Source: Gemmatimonadales bacterium (lineage in GTDB: Bacteria; Krumholzibacteriota; Krumholzibacteriia; LZORAL124-64-63). From it: a stretch of DNA of 64,000 nucleotides. Under the pieces are notes generated by a model. The model was not told where the DNA came from, did not search any database, and worked only from the letters and a program-made list of their open reading frames with translations. Within the stretch, counting starts at the first letter, position 1; each line of letters opens with the position of its first letter. The stretch spans positions 1 through 64,000 of the forward strand of contig JAHOYV010000009.1 of the NCBI GenBank assembly GCA_019038745.1, given 5' to 3'. Of this stretch, positions 1 to 7,070 are shown one piece after another. The position numbers and the translations under genes were made by a program.

Positions 1-191
1 TCCAGGAAGTATCCGAGGACAATATTTCCGATCCTCCCAGAATCGGGGGAACCGTAGATTCGGATTTCATACTCGGAATGGGCAAAGCCGATGACAACAC
101 CATTATCCTGCTGAATCTGGAAAAGATTCTGATCGGCGGGGAAATGCAGGCTTTGCAGGACGTCATGGGAGAAATTTCCCAGCCCGTGTAG
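1..191 (+). CDS. cheW: CheW chemotaxis coupling protein, C-terminal fragment
   Basis: Reading from base 3, 62 codons stay open to a TAG at 189-191; the 5' part lies outside the window. The end reads I-L-G-M-G-K-A-D-D-N-T-I-I-L-L-N-L-E-K-I-L, which is the typical last strands of the CheW fold (a 'hyd-x-G-hyd-G-K...D...I-hyd-L-L-N/D-hyd-E-K-hyd-L' pattern). CheW links chemoreceptors to the CheA kinase in the cytoplasm. A strong hairpin follows within 40 bases, so this is the last gene of its operon. Only the C-terminal third is visible, so a CheV N-domain or another CheW-like module cannot be excluded. Confidence 0.85.
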   Translation, partial: QEVSEDNISDPPRIGGTVDSDFILGMGKADDNTIILLNLEKILIGGEMQALQDVMGEISQPV

Positions 192-224
192 GCCGTCAGG
201 AGAGGATTAAGGTCTTTTCCCGGT

Positions 225-260
225 TCAGGGCCGCCAAGTGCGGCCCTGAGTTGTTAATTT
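225..260 (+). terminator. Rho-independent type terminator after cheW
   Basis: A perfect 10-base-pair stem (TCAGGGCCGC / GCGGCCCTGA, 225-234 with 240-249) with a five-base loop lies 33 bases after the cheW stop and is followed by the T-rich TTGTTAATTT. It also sits downstream of the convergent gene that ends at 302, so it may serve both directions. Confidence 0.7.
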
Positions 261-301
261 GCTCCCACCCATAACATATGCAATCCAATAGAAGACTTGG
301 T

Positions 302-1795
302 TTACGTCTTCGTTTTATTGAATCCGATGATCTCTTTGACAGACTCACCGAGGCTTGGGGTGTCGGCAGCGCGCTGCCAGCGGGGCTTCTGCTCTCCACC
401 CATTATCCACTGCACCACGGTCTGGCCACTGGTGGTGGTGTGAAAGACCGTTGCGCTCTCCGCCTCGGGGCAATGTAGGAAGCGAATCTGCGAAAGCAAT
501 ATTCCGGCCTCTACAAGTTTTTCCACGGCTCCAGTAACGCTTTCCAGATGAGGCGCCACCAGTACAACCTCCAGCGACCGTAACTGATAGGGATAGATCT
601 CGAACCGACGGATGCGGCGCAGCATATAGTCAAGTAGATCCAGATCGCCGGCACCGTAAATACGGTCCTGGACGCTGGCGTGAGCGAGGTATGCTTTCTC
701 CTGTTTCAGGGAGACAACAATGGCGGTGCAAGTGCTTACGCCGAAGGTGATGAGGGGCGTGTCGTTGGAGCGGCGAAATTCGTCCATGTCCACGATGTTC
801 GCCTTGGTCGGCAGTTTGCATGGCGGGCAATCGGGTTGAGGAATTTTGCCTAGCGATTGGGTTAGAGAGGGTTGTAGCCTAGATAAATTTTCCAGATAGT
901 GACGGGTAATTACTTCGTCTTCGTCAATCTTGGAGACAAGGAGCCATTCGCTGCCCATAACAGGGCACACGGCAAATGATGTCAGGGCCACACGATCTCG
1001 GTAATCAATAACCCGCTTATGGCCCTGCTTTTCCGCAAATTTGCCTTCAATGTTTTCCTCGGAGAGATAGCGGTTGAGAGTTCCCGCACCTAGATCCAGG
1101 CGACTTTCAGTCAGCATTTGATGCTTCCGGTTGACCAGGAAGATTTCCCCGGTCTGGCCCAATTCTTCGCCACGGGTGAATATGGTATTGATCCGGTTGA
1201 TAGCGCACTGCAGGACGAACCACCCCAGCTGTTGGCCGTCCTCGATCACCGGCTCTACGAAGAAGGCCGAAGGCTCATCTGAAACATTATAAAATTCATA
1301 ATCCACGAAGGAGGCGCTTGGTTCTTCCATCAAGTGGCGGGCCAAGGCGGTTTTTGCCCGTTCTCCTTCGAAGAGGTGCTTGTGGTAGTCGGCCTGGTGG
1401 CGGATAGCCGAAAGCACGTAGCCGCTGCTGTCGACAAAAAGAATATCGTAGAATGCCAAATAGTTGTTCAGGTAGTGATTGAGAAGAGTCTCCTTGAGAC
1501 TTTCGATGGCGCTCAGGGCCTCGGGCGGGGCGGGCTGTTCCTGCTGCAATTGCCAGTATCGTTGTTTGATGCTGAAGTAACGGCGCATCACCGGATCCTC
1601 GCGTACGGTGGCCGCGAGTGCGCACATGCGATCCAGGTAAGCCGTCAGTTGCCTGTGTTTGTCTTTGGTTACCTGGTCGAGAGAAGCAAAGGTGCCCTTC
1701 TCCAAATTATCGCCCCCTTCTGCGTTAACAGCAGGGAGCTGTAATGCCAGTAGGGTTATCAGGCAAAGAAACCAGCTTAGACCAGGACGCAACAT
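302..1795 (-). CDS. Exported dCache sensor protein with CheD-like C-terminal domain
   Basis: A 497-residue protein with a clear signal peptide (about residues 1-26, cleavage likely after V-N-A). Residues about 40-330 look like a double Cache (dCache_1) ligand-binding domain, with F-Y-D-I-L-F-V-D-S-S-G-Y-V-L near the first strand and F-F-V-E-P-V-I-E-D-G-Q-Q-L-G-W-F-V-L in the first Cache unit. No second membrane helix, kinase, HAMP or receptor domain follows. Instead residues about 355-480 resemble the CheD deamidase fold: F-G-V-S-T-C-T-A-I-V, then 16 residues after the Cys the sequence L-A-H-A-S, matching the spacing of the CheD Cys-His pair. CheD normally acts on receptors in the cytoplasm, so an exported copy is odd. 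The C-terminal assignment is inference from motif spacing; the Cache assignment is firmer. Confidence 0.65.
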   Translation of the reverse strand: MLRPGLSWFLCLITLLALQLPAVNAEGGDNLEKGTFASLDQVTKDKHRQLTAYLDRMCALAATVREDPVMRRYFSIKQRYWQLQQEQPAPPEALSAIESLKETLLNHYLNNYLAFYDILFVDSSGYVLSAIRHQADYHKHLFEGERAKTALARHLMEEPSASFVDYEFYNVSDEPSAFFVEPVIEDGQQLGWFVLQCAINRINTIFTRGEELGQTGEIFLVNRKHQMLTESRLDLGAGTLNRYLSEENIEGKFAEKQGHKRVIDYRDRVALTSFAVCPVMGSEWLLVSKIDEDEVITRHYLENLSRLQPSLTQSLGKIPQPDCPPCKLPTKANIVDMDEFRRSNDTPLITFGVSTCTAIVVSLKQEKAYLAHASVQDRIYGAGDLDLLDYMLRRIRRFEIYPYQLRSLEVVLVAPHLESVTGAVEKLVEAGILLSQIRFLHCPEAESATVFHTTTSGQTVVQWIMGGEQKPRWQRAADTPSLGESVKEIIGFNKTKT

Positions 1796-1979
1796 CGGTG
1801 CACTCCTTCGGGGAAAACCATTCGGAGGTATGTAGCTGTTCCGTGAATTCCAGATGTTAGGAAAAATGCATGTTCCGTGCCAATTTTCCAGTCTGGATAA
1901 CGAAATTCAGCATAGCCTGCAATTCACTGTCACCTGACTGGTATGGTCACAATCAGTCATCAACAATAATTGATTTTTA

Positions 1980-1994
1980 CTTCATCTTATGAAG
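1980..1994. promoter_or_regulatory. Palindromic operator, copy A
   Basis: CTTCAT-CTT-ATGAAG, a perfect six-base inverted repeat around a three-base spacer. It is the most distal of a family of similar palindromes in the 508-base gap 1796-2303, which otherwise holds A+T-rich DNA and no gene I can support. It lies 185 bases upstream of the divergent dCache gene, so it could act in either direction. Confidence 0.55.
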
Positions 1995-2042
1995 AAAGAC
2001 TGATAAGGGAAACCATGGCCCGTGTTATGATATTTGCTTAAT

Positions 2043-2052
2043 TTCATGAAGT
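2043..2052. promoter_or_regulatory. Overlapping half-site version of the operator, copy B
   Basis: TTCATGAAGT: the two half-sites TTCAT and ATGAA overlap instead of being separated by three bases, and the flanking A-rich tract matches copy A. It may be a weaker or degenerate site. Confidence 0.35.
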
Positions 2053-2161
2053 AAAAATGTAAATTGATTCGGTTAGCATTTGATTGGGGTTCGAAGGCCA
2101 ATATCACATAATTGTTCCTCCGGTGCTTTGTTGTTTATCAGGTTTACAAAAAGATTATTCG

Positions 2162-2178
2162 ACTTCATTTCTTGAAGT
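2162..2178. promoter_or_regulatory. Palindromic operator, copy C, upstream of the -35 box
   Basis: ACTTCA-TTTCT-TGAAGT is a perfect 6-5-6 inverted repeat. It ends 13 bases before the TTGACA at 2192, a usual place for a regulator that loops or activates from upstream. Confidence 0.6.
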
Positions 2179-2191
2179 TTCTTTCTTTTGC

Positions 2192-2220
2192 TTGACAGGA
2201 CCTTGTTCGGGTGGTTTAAC
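2192..2220 (+). promoter_or_regulatory. Sigma-70-like promoter of the microcompartment operon
   Basis: TTGACA at 2192-2197, a 17-base spacer, and TTTAAC at 2215-2220 (four of six matches to TATAAT). It faces the regulator gene that begins at 2304, giving a leader of about 75 bases. Operator D begins inside the -10 box, so a bound regulator would block it. Confidence 0.6.
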
Positions 2221-2236
2221 TTCACCTCACGAAGTT
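2218..2236. promoter_or_regulatory. Palindromic operator, copy D, over the -10 box and start site
   Basis: AACTTCAC-CTC-ACGAAGTT, inverted repeat with arms AACTTC/GAAGTT. The core CTTCAY-NNN-RYGAAG is shared with copies A and C; centres of C and D are 57 bases apart. Its overlap with the -10 element is the classical repressor position. Confidence 0.6.
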
Positions 2237-2303
2237 GTTTTCGGTGGGTTTGAGCTGGTCCCCGGGCTGCTCATGGCTAATTTATTGAAAGCGGTCTCCA
2301 AAC

Positions 2304-2678
2304 ATGAAGGCAAGGGAAATCGACATCCTGCTGGGTACTCCTGCCCGCCTTGCTATCACGGCCTCTTTGGCGGACCGAGGACCGTTGACCTTTACCCAAT
2401 TGCGGAAAGAGACCGGGTTGGCTGACGGAAATCTTCATGTTCAGACCAAACGTTTGCTTGAGGCAGGTTATCTGGATGCAGGAAAGATGCAGTCGGGAAA
2501 CCGGATTCTGACCAGCTTCCAATTGACGAAATTGGGCCAGGAAAGATATCAGGCCCATGTCCGAATGCTATACAAAGTCGTGAGCGGGACATTGGGTTTA
2601 TCCCGGTTACCTGGTCGACCTTTGGAAATCGGCTCGGGAGCGGGCTCCTCCGATAAAGATGAATCCCAGGTTTGGTGA
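2304..2678 (+). CDS. Winged-helix transcriptional regulator of the microcompartment operon
   Basis: A 124-residue protein. Residues about 5-90 form a winged helix: the stretch I-T-A-S-L-A-D-R-G-P-L-T-F-T-Q-L-R-K-E-T followed by G-L-A-D-G-N-L-H-V-Q-T-K-R-L is typical of the MarR/ArsR-like HTH_34 family that separates one helix of the HTH by L-x-D-G-N-L. The last 30 residues are low-complexity and probably disordered. It lies 39 bases before the RpiB-DeoC gene in the same direction, and palindromes C and D flank its promoter, so autoregulation together with the whole operon is likely. The effector is unknown; no ligand domain is present, so a small metabolite would have to bind the winged helix or dimer interface. 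No strong ribosome site precedes the ATG; the start is chosen because it is the first ATG in frame before the conserved helix. Confidence 0.75.
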   Translation: MKAREIDILLGTPARLAITASLADRGPLTFTQLRKETGLADGNLHVQTKRLLEAGYLDAGKMQSGNRILTSFQLTKLGQERYQAHVRMLYKVVSGTLGLSRLPGRPLEIGSGAGSSDKDESQVW

Positions 2679-2717
2679 CATACCTGGAACGAGGTGCAAA
2701 GTTATGAAGGCAATATC

Positions 2718-4064
2718 ATGAAGATCGCCATTGGAGCCGATCACGGTGGTTACGAGCTGAAAATCACTATGGCCACCTATATGAAGAAACAAGGCCACCA
2801 GGTGCTGGATTTGGGAACCGACTCCACCGAGGCGGTCGACTACCCAAAATATGCCAAACTGGTGGCTGAGGCGGTGGCTTCCGGTAAGGCGGACCGCGGT
2901 GTGATGATCGACGGAGCAGGCATCGGTTCCTCAATGGTGGCCAACAAGGTGCCCGGAGTGCGGGCGGCCATGGCCTATGATTTGTCCAGCGCCCGTAATG
3001 GACGCGAGCACAACGACGCCAACCTTTTGACCTTGGGTGCGGGTCAGCTCGGCGCCAATCTGGCCGCTCAGATTGTGGATGTCTTTTTGACCACCGAGTG
3101 TACCGAGCCTCGGCATCAGCGTAGGGTAGCGATGATTTCCGATCTCCCCGGTGATGGCGCCGAGGCGACGATTTCTCCAGTGGCAACATTGGATTACGGC
3201 CTGGTCGATCTCTCCGAAGAGGATCTGCAGCGCATCGTGAACCGGCTGGAAGGCCTGGTCGGCGGTTCTGCGGGGACGGTGTTCCACGCCGGTCCTTGCG
3301 TGGGGTCATGCCCCGACACAGCCCGGCAGTTTATCGAACTGGGTGCGCGGAGGCTGACCTCCGGGCCCGATTCCCCCGGTAGTATTCCCAAGGATGTAGC
3401 CCGCTACATCGACCATACGATTCTGAAACCCGACGCTACGTTGGAAATGGTAGCCAAAGTGGTGGCCGAAGCTCGTGAACACGGCTTCCGCTCGGTGTGC
3501 GTGAATCCCTGCTGGGTGAAATATGTGGCCGATGGACTGCGGGGCACCAAGGTCCTGACCTGTTCGGTAGTGGGTTTTCCCCTGGGTGCGGCCACCTCGG
3601 ACATCAAGGGGATGGAAACCCGCAAGGCAATTCGTGATGGCGCCAAGGAGATAGACATGGTCATCAACGTCGGACGTCTCAAGGGGGGCGATGACGACTA
3701 TGTGCTGCGCGATATCCTGGCCGTGACCGAGGCCTGTCGCGATGGTAGCGCCGTGAGCAAGGTGATCATCGAAACGGCCCTGTTGACCGACGAGGAGAAG
3801 TTGCGGGTGTGTGGATTGGCCAAACGGGCCAGGGCCAACTTCGTCAAGACCTCAACCGGATTCGCTTCGGGCGGCGCAACGGCGGAGGACATCGAGTTGA
3901 TGGCTTCGGTAGTGCGCGGAGCGGGTATGGAAGTGAAGGCTTCGGGCGGCATCCGGTCCTTTACCGACGCCAAGCGGATGATCGAGGCCGGGGCCACGCG
4001 AATCGGCGCCAGTGCCAGTATCGCGATCGTGCAGGAAGCCCAGAAGACTACGATCAGCAGCTGA
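2718..4064 (+). CDS. deoC: RpiB-like isomerase fused to deoxyribose-phosphate aldolase
   Basis: A 448-residue fusion, starting at the ATG at 2718 because M-K-I-A-I-G-A-D-H-G-G is the normal RpiB start and GAAGG precedes it; a GTG at 2694 is possible. Residues 1-142 are RpiB/LacAB: the D-H-G-G motif and the E-H-N-D motif are kept, but the catalytic Cys of the usual C-G-T-G-hyd-G loop is Asp65 (I-D-G-A-G-I-G). Residues about 163-182 form an amphipathic helix (S-E-E-D-L-Q-R-I-V-N-R-L) like a shell-targeting peptide. Residues about 225-440 are DeoC (class I aldolase): Asp313 in E-I-D-M-V-I-N-V-G, Schiff-base Lys377 in F-V-K-T-S-T-G and Lys407 in V-K-A-S-G-G are all present. DeoC splits 2-deoxyribose-5-phosphate into glyceraldehyde-3-phosphate and acetaldehyde. 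Both activities mark 'sugar phosphate utilizing' microcompartments; as a single chain they would be delivered together. Confidence 0.93.
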   Translation: MKIAIGADHGGYELKITMATYMKKQGHQVLDLGTDSTEAVDYPKYAKLVAEAVASGKADRGVMIDGAGIGSSMVANKVPGVRAAMAYDLSSARNGREHNDANLLTLGAGQLGANLAAQIVDVFLTTECTEPRHQRRVAMISDLPGDGAEATISPVATLDYGLVDLSEEDLQRIVNRLEGLVGGSAGTVFHAGPCVGSCPDTARQFIELGARRLTSGPDSPGSIPKDVARYIDHTILKPDATLEMVAKVVAEAREHGFRSVCVNPCWVKYVADGLRGTKVLTCSVVGFPLGAATSDIKGMETRKAIRDGAKEIDMVINVGRLKGGDDDYVLRDILAVTEACRDGSAVSKVIIETALLTDEEKLRVCGLAKRARANFVKTSTGFASGGATAEDIELMASVVRGAGMEVKASGGIRSFTDAKRMIEAGATRIGASASIAIVQEAQKTTISS

Positions 4065-4107
4065 TCAATCGAGCAAGCGTTGCCGGATTTCCGGTCAAGG
4101 AGAAACA

Positions 4108-4731
4108 ATGGTCGACCTGAGAGCCTATTGCGTGATCGACAGCCTGCAGCCGCAGTTCGCCTCGTTCCAGGCCACGGTTGCCCAAGGGTTTTTGCCCAAG
4201 GTGGGACAAGCCAGTCTGTTTGTGGAGATCGCGCCGGGAATTGAAATCAACCGCGTGATGGACATAGCGCTCAAGAGCACCAATGTGACTCCGGGGATGC
4301 AGATCGTCGAGCGGCACTTCGGTATGCTGGAAGTGCATTCGGACAGCCAGGCGGATGTGCGGCAGGCCGGCGCGGCAATCCTCGAGGCCCTGGAGTTGAG
4401 CGAGAACCAGCGACTGAAGCCGCGCATCGTTTCGGACCAGGTGGTGCGTAACCTGGATGACCACCAGTGCATGCTCATCAACCGGATGCGCCACGGCAAC
4501 CTGATCCTGGCCGGAGAAACACTCTTCGTGTTGGAGTGCGAGCCGGCTGCCTATGCCGCGGTGGCGGCCAACGAGGCGGAGAAAGCGGCGAACATCAATA
4601 TCCTCGAGGTTCGCGCGTTCGGTAGTTTCGGGCGTTTGTACATCGGGGGCCAGGAGAGGGATATCGAGGCAGCCCGGCCGGCGGCGGTCGCGGCTTTGGA
4701 AGCCCTGGATGGACGGGAAATACAAAAGTAA
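4108..4731 (+). CDS. BMC-T shell protein (tandem BMC domain, CsoS1D-like permuted type)
   Basis: A 207-residue protein starting at an ATG 43 bases after deoC with AAGGAG nine bases before it. Two BMC domains follow each other (about residues 3-100 and 105-200). The sequence Q-G-F-L-P-x-x-G-Q-A-S-L-F-V-E-I-A-P-G in the first half and A-A-N-E-A-E-K-A-A-N-I in the second are typical of the trimeric shell proteins known from the Haliangium ochraceum microcompartment, some of which stack face to face and have a large gated pore. The role is a pseudohexameric tile in the shell facet, perhaps the pore for large substrates such as deoxyribose-5-phosphate or cofactors. The stacking type is inferred by family resemblance only. 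Confidence 0.88.
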   Translation: MVDLRAYCVIDSLQPQFASFQATVAQGFLPKVGQASLFVEIAPGIEINRVMDIALKSTNVTPGMQIVERHFGMLEVHSDSQADVRQAGAAILEALELSENQRLKPRIVSDQVVRNLDDHQCMLINRMRHGNLILAGETLFVLECEPAAYAAVAANEAEKAANINILEVRAFGSFGRLYIGGQERDIEAARPAAVAALEALDGREIQK

Positions 4732-4868
4732 AGAGATTGGGTCCGTGGCCTGAAGGAAGTGCGAAATGGAGTAGGCAGGAGGGAGCGAATTGGCCAGACG
4801 GATTGCCGGATGGACCCGGCCGGACCCCATAGTTCTTTGACACGAGTGCGAAAAAGGCCCCTAAAACA

Positions 4869-4885
4869 ACCCGGACGGGCCGGGT
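4869..4885 (+). other. Small hairpin in the leader of the BMC-H gene
   Basis: ACCCGG/CCGGGT with a five-base loop lies seven bases before the strong ribosome site of the hexamer gene, in the only large gap (175 bases) inside the shell operon. It could mark an mRNA processing or stability element that raises the level of the major shell protein. No T-tract follows, so it is not a clear terminator. Confidence 0.3.
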
Positions 4886-4906
4886 CAACCAAACGGAGGA
4901 AAAGAA

Positions 4907-5194
4907 ATGTCAGACGCGCTGGGAATGATCGAGTGCAGGAGCTTTACCGCGACGGTAGAGGCGGCCGACGCCATGGTCAAAGCGGCGAGGGTGGACCTGG
5001 TCGGCTACGAAAAGACCGGGGGAGGATATACGACGGCCATCGTGCGGGGTGACGTGGCTGCCGTGAAGGCTGCCTGTGACGCGGGCCAAACCGCTGCCAC
5101 CCGGGTTGGCGAAGTGACTTCGGTCCATGTGATTGCCCGCCCACATTCGAATGTCGACGCGGTGCTGCCGCTGGGTCGCCAAGGCGAAGAGTAG
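4907..5194 (+). CDS. BMC-H hexameric shell protein
   Basis: A 95-residue single-domain BMC protein (Pfam PF00936 type), like PduA/EutM/CcmK. It shows M-I-E-C-R-S-F near the start, [12 protein letters not shown] and the [11 protein letters not shown] segment of the fold; the pore loop region is E-K-T-G-G-G-Y. CGGAGG lies nine bases before the ATG, the strongest ribosome site of the operon, which fits the need for many copies. It is the only hexamer gene here, so it must form most of the shell facets. Confidence 0.93.
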   Translation: MSDALGMIECRSFTATVEAADAMVKAARVDLVGYEKTGGGYTTAIVRGDVAAVKAACDAGQTAATRVGEVTSVHVIARPHSNVDAVLPLGRQGEE

Positions 5195-5201
5195 GCCGGC
5201 G

Positions 5202-5498
5202 ATGAATCTCGCAAAAGTGTTGGGAAGCGTCGTCTCGACCCAAAAAGAGCCGAGCATTCAGGGTCTGAAACTGTTGATGCTCGGTGCGGCGGGACCTGAA
5301 GGAGAGTTGACCGGCGGCGTCGTTGTCGCGGTGGACGCGGTTGGGGCGGGACCGGGCGAGTATGTATTGTACGCGTCTGGATCCTCTGCCCGGCAGACCG
5401 TAGTGACCGACGGCAAACCCGTTGATTCGGTGGTCATGGCCATTGTCGACAGCTGGGATATCGAGGGTCAGGAGCGTTACAAGAAGGGGCGTGACTGA
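5202..5498 (+). CDS. BMC-P pentameric vertex protein (EutN/CcmL family), first copy
   Basis: A 98-residue protein starting seven bases after the hexamer gene. It has the family's N-terminal K-V-hyd-G-S-V-V-S-T-Q-K, the central L-L-M-L-G...V-A-V-D-A-V-G-A-G-P-G-E-Y-V core and the C-terminal D-S-V-V-M-A-I-V-D strand. Such proteins cap the twelve vertices of the icosahedral shell. This is the first of three divergent copies in the operon, a number also seen in the Haliangium-type locus. Its stop overlaps the start of the next gene (TGATG). Confidence 0.92.
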   Translation: MNLAKVLGSVVSTQKEPSIQGLKLLMLGAAGPEGELTGGVVVAVDAVGAGPGEYVLYASGSSARQTVVTDGKPVDSVVMAIVDSWDIEGQERYKKGRD

Positions 5499-7036
5499 TG
5501 CGGCGGTTGACCGACGCACAGGTGGATTTGATAGCCCGAAAACTGGCTGACAAGCTGGGGGCCGATGCCGCGCCAGCAATTGTTTCGGGAATCCCGTCTG
5601 GGATTCCACTTGGCACCCCACTCGGCACCCCACCGACGGGACTTCCTGCCGGCGGCTACGTCTCCGCTCCGATCAGGGTGCGCCCGGCGACGCAAGCATC
5701 CCCGGTTTCCGGTGACGGCATATTTCCCACCGTTGACGAGTGCGTGCAGGCCGCGACCCTCGCCTTCCACTACCTTAGCGAGGCCACCTTGGCCCATCGC
5801 AGGGAGATCGTTTCCGCAATTCGCGCAGCCATGTTGCGCGAGGGGGATCGGCTGGCGAAAATGGCCCTGGATGAGACCGGCCTGGGTCGCTATGAACACA
5901 AGGTCATCAAGAATAAACTCGTGGCCGAGAAGACACCCGGACCCGAATCACTGCTGCCGGTGACCACAACCGGCGACGACGGATTGACGCTGATGGAGTG
6001 GGCTCCCTTCGGCGTGATCGGCGCTATCACACCCACAACGAATCCCACCAGCACCATCATCTGCAATACTCTCGGCATGGTTTCGGCGGGCAACAGCGTG
6101 GTGTTCAACGTCCATCCGGGCGCGGTCGAGTGCTCGATGGAAACAGTGCGGATCATAAACCAGGCGATCACCGGCGTGGGCGGACCGCAGAACCTGGTCA
6201 CCGCAGTGGGCCAACCCACCATCGAATCGGCTGGCGAACTGATGCACCACCCGGGGGTCAACCTGCTGGTCGTAACCGGCGGACCGGGAGTTGTGGCGGC
6301 GGCGATGAAGAGCGGCAAGCGGTCGGTCAGCGCGGGACCGGGCAATCCGCCGGTTGTGGTGGATGAAACAGCCGACATCGCCAAGGCGGGGCGCGATATC
6401 GTGTTCGGCGCAGGCTTCGACAACAACATCATTTGTGTGGATGAGAAGGAAGTCTTTGTCGTTGAGAGCGTAGCCGACGAGTTGATTCAGGTCATGCGCC
6501 GTGAAGGCGCCTACCTGGTGGACCAAGCCCAGATGCGGCGTTTGGAAAAGGAAATCTTCGCCGAGAACCGTGGTCCACGTGCTCATGCGGTGATAAACAA
6601 GGATCTGGTGGGCAAGAACGCAGAGGAGATTTTGGCCCGGATCGGGGTCAAGGGTGTAGGCGAAGTGAAGCTGATCATCGCCGAAGTGCCCGAGGATCAT
6701 CCCCTGGTGTGGACCGAACAACTGATGCCTGTTCTGCCGATCGTTCGTGTTCCGGAGGTGAACCGGGGCATAGCCCTGGCGCGTGAGGCCGAGCACGGTT
6801 TCGGTCATTCGGCGTCAATGCATTCTCGGAATATCGAAGCCCTTAGCCGTATGGCGCGGGTCATGAACACCAGCATCTTCGTCAAGAACGGCCCCATCGT
6901 CGCCGGGCTTGGTGCCGGAGGTGAGGGACATACGAGTTTCACCATCGCCAGCCCGACGGGTGAGGGCCTGACCTATCCGGTCAGTTTCTCACGTCGTCGC
7001 CGCTGTGTGATGGTTGATCATTTTCGGATAGTTTAA
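5498..7036 (+). CDS. pduP: CoA-acylating aldehyde dehydrogenase (PduP/EutE type) with shell-targeting peptide
   Basis: A 512-residue protein. Residues 3-21 (L-T-D-A-Q-V-D-L-I-A-R-K-L-A-D-K-L-G) are an amphipathic helix of the kind that targets enzymes into microcompartments. A glycine/proline linker with repeating G-I-P/L-G-T-P units covers residues about 30-52. The aldehyde dehydrogenase fold follows, with A-I-T-P-T-T-N-P and catalytic Cys313 in N-N-I-I-C-V-D-E-K-E. It turns acetaldehyde (from DeoC) with CoA and NAD+ into acetyl-CoA and NADH. It overlaps the preceding BMC-P stop by one base and is followed 34 bases later by a BMC-T. PduP and EutE cannot be told apart from sequence alone; the DeoC context favours acetaldehyde. 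Confidence 0.93.
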   Translation: MRRLTDAQVDLIARKLADKLGADAAPAIVSGIPSGIPLGTPLGTPPTGLPAGGYVSAPIRVRPATQASPVSGDGIFPTVDECVQAATLAFHYLSEATLAHRREIVSAIRAAMLREGDRLAKMALDETGLGRYEHKVIKNKLVAEKTPGPESLLPVTTTGDDGLTLMEWAPFGVIGAITPTTNPTSTIICNTLGMVSAGNSVVFNVHPGAVECSMETVRIINQAITGVGGPQNLVTAVGQPTIESAGELMHHPGVNLLVVTGGPGVVAAAMKSGKRSVSAGPGNPPVVVDETADIAKAGRDIVFGAGFDNNIICVDEKEVFVVESVADELIQVMRREGAYLVDQAQMRRLEKEIFAENRGPRAHAVINKDLVGKNAEEILARIGVKGVGEVKLIIAEVPEDHPLVWTEQLMPVLPIVRVPEVNRGIALAREAEHGFGHSASMHSRNIEALSRMARVMNTSIFVKNGPIVAGLGAGGEGHTSFTIASPTGEGLTYPVSFSRRRRCVMVDHFRIV

Positions 7037-7070
7037 ACGGGGTAGCTAAGCGGATTACCGGGGAGGCCTG

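Noticed and set aside
2694-2717. GTG at 2694 as start of the RpiB-DeoC gene
   Set aside because: The ATG at 2718 has a better ribosome site and gives the exact family N-terminus.
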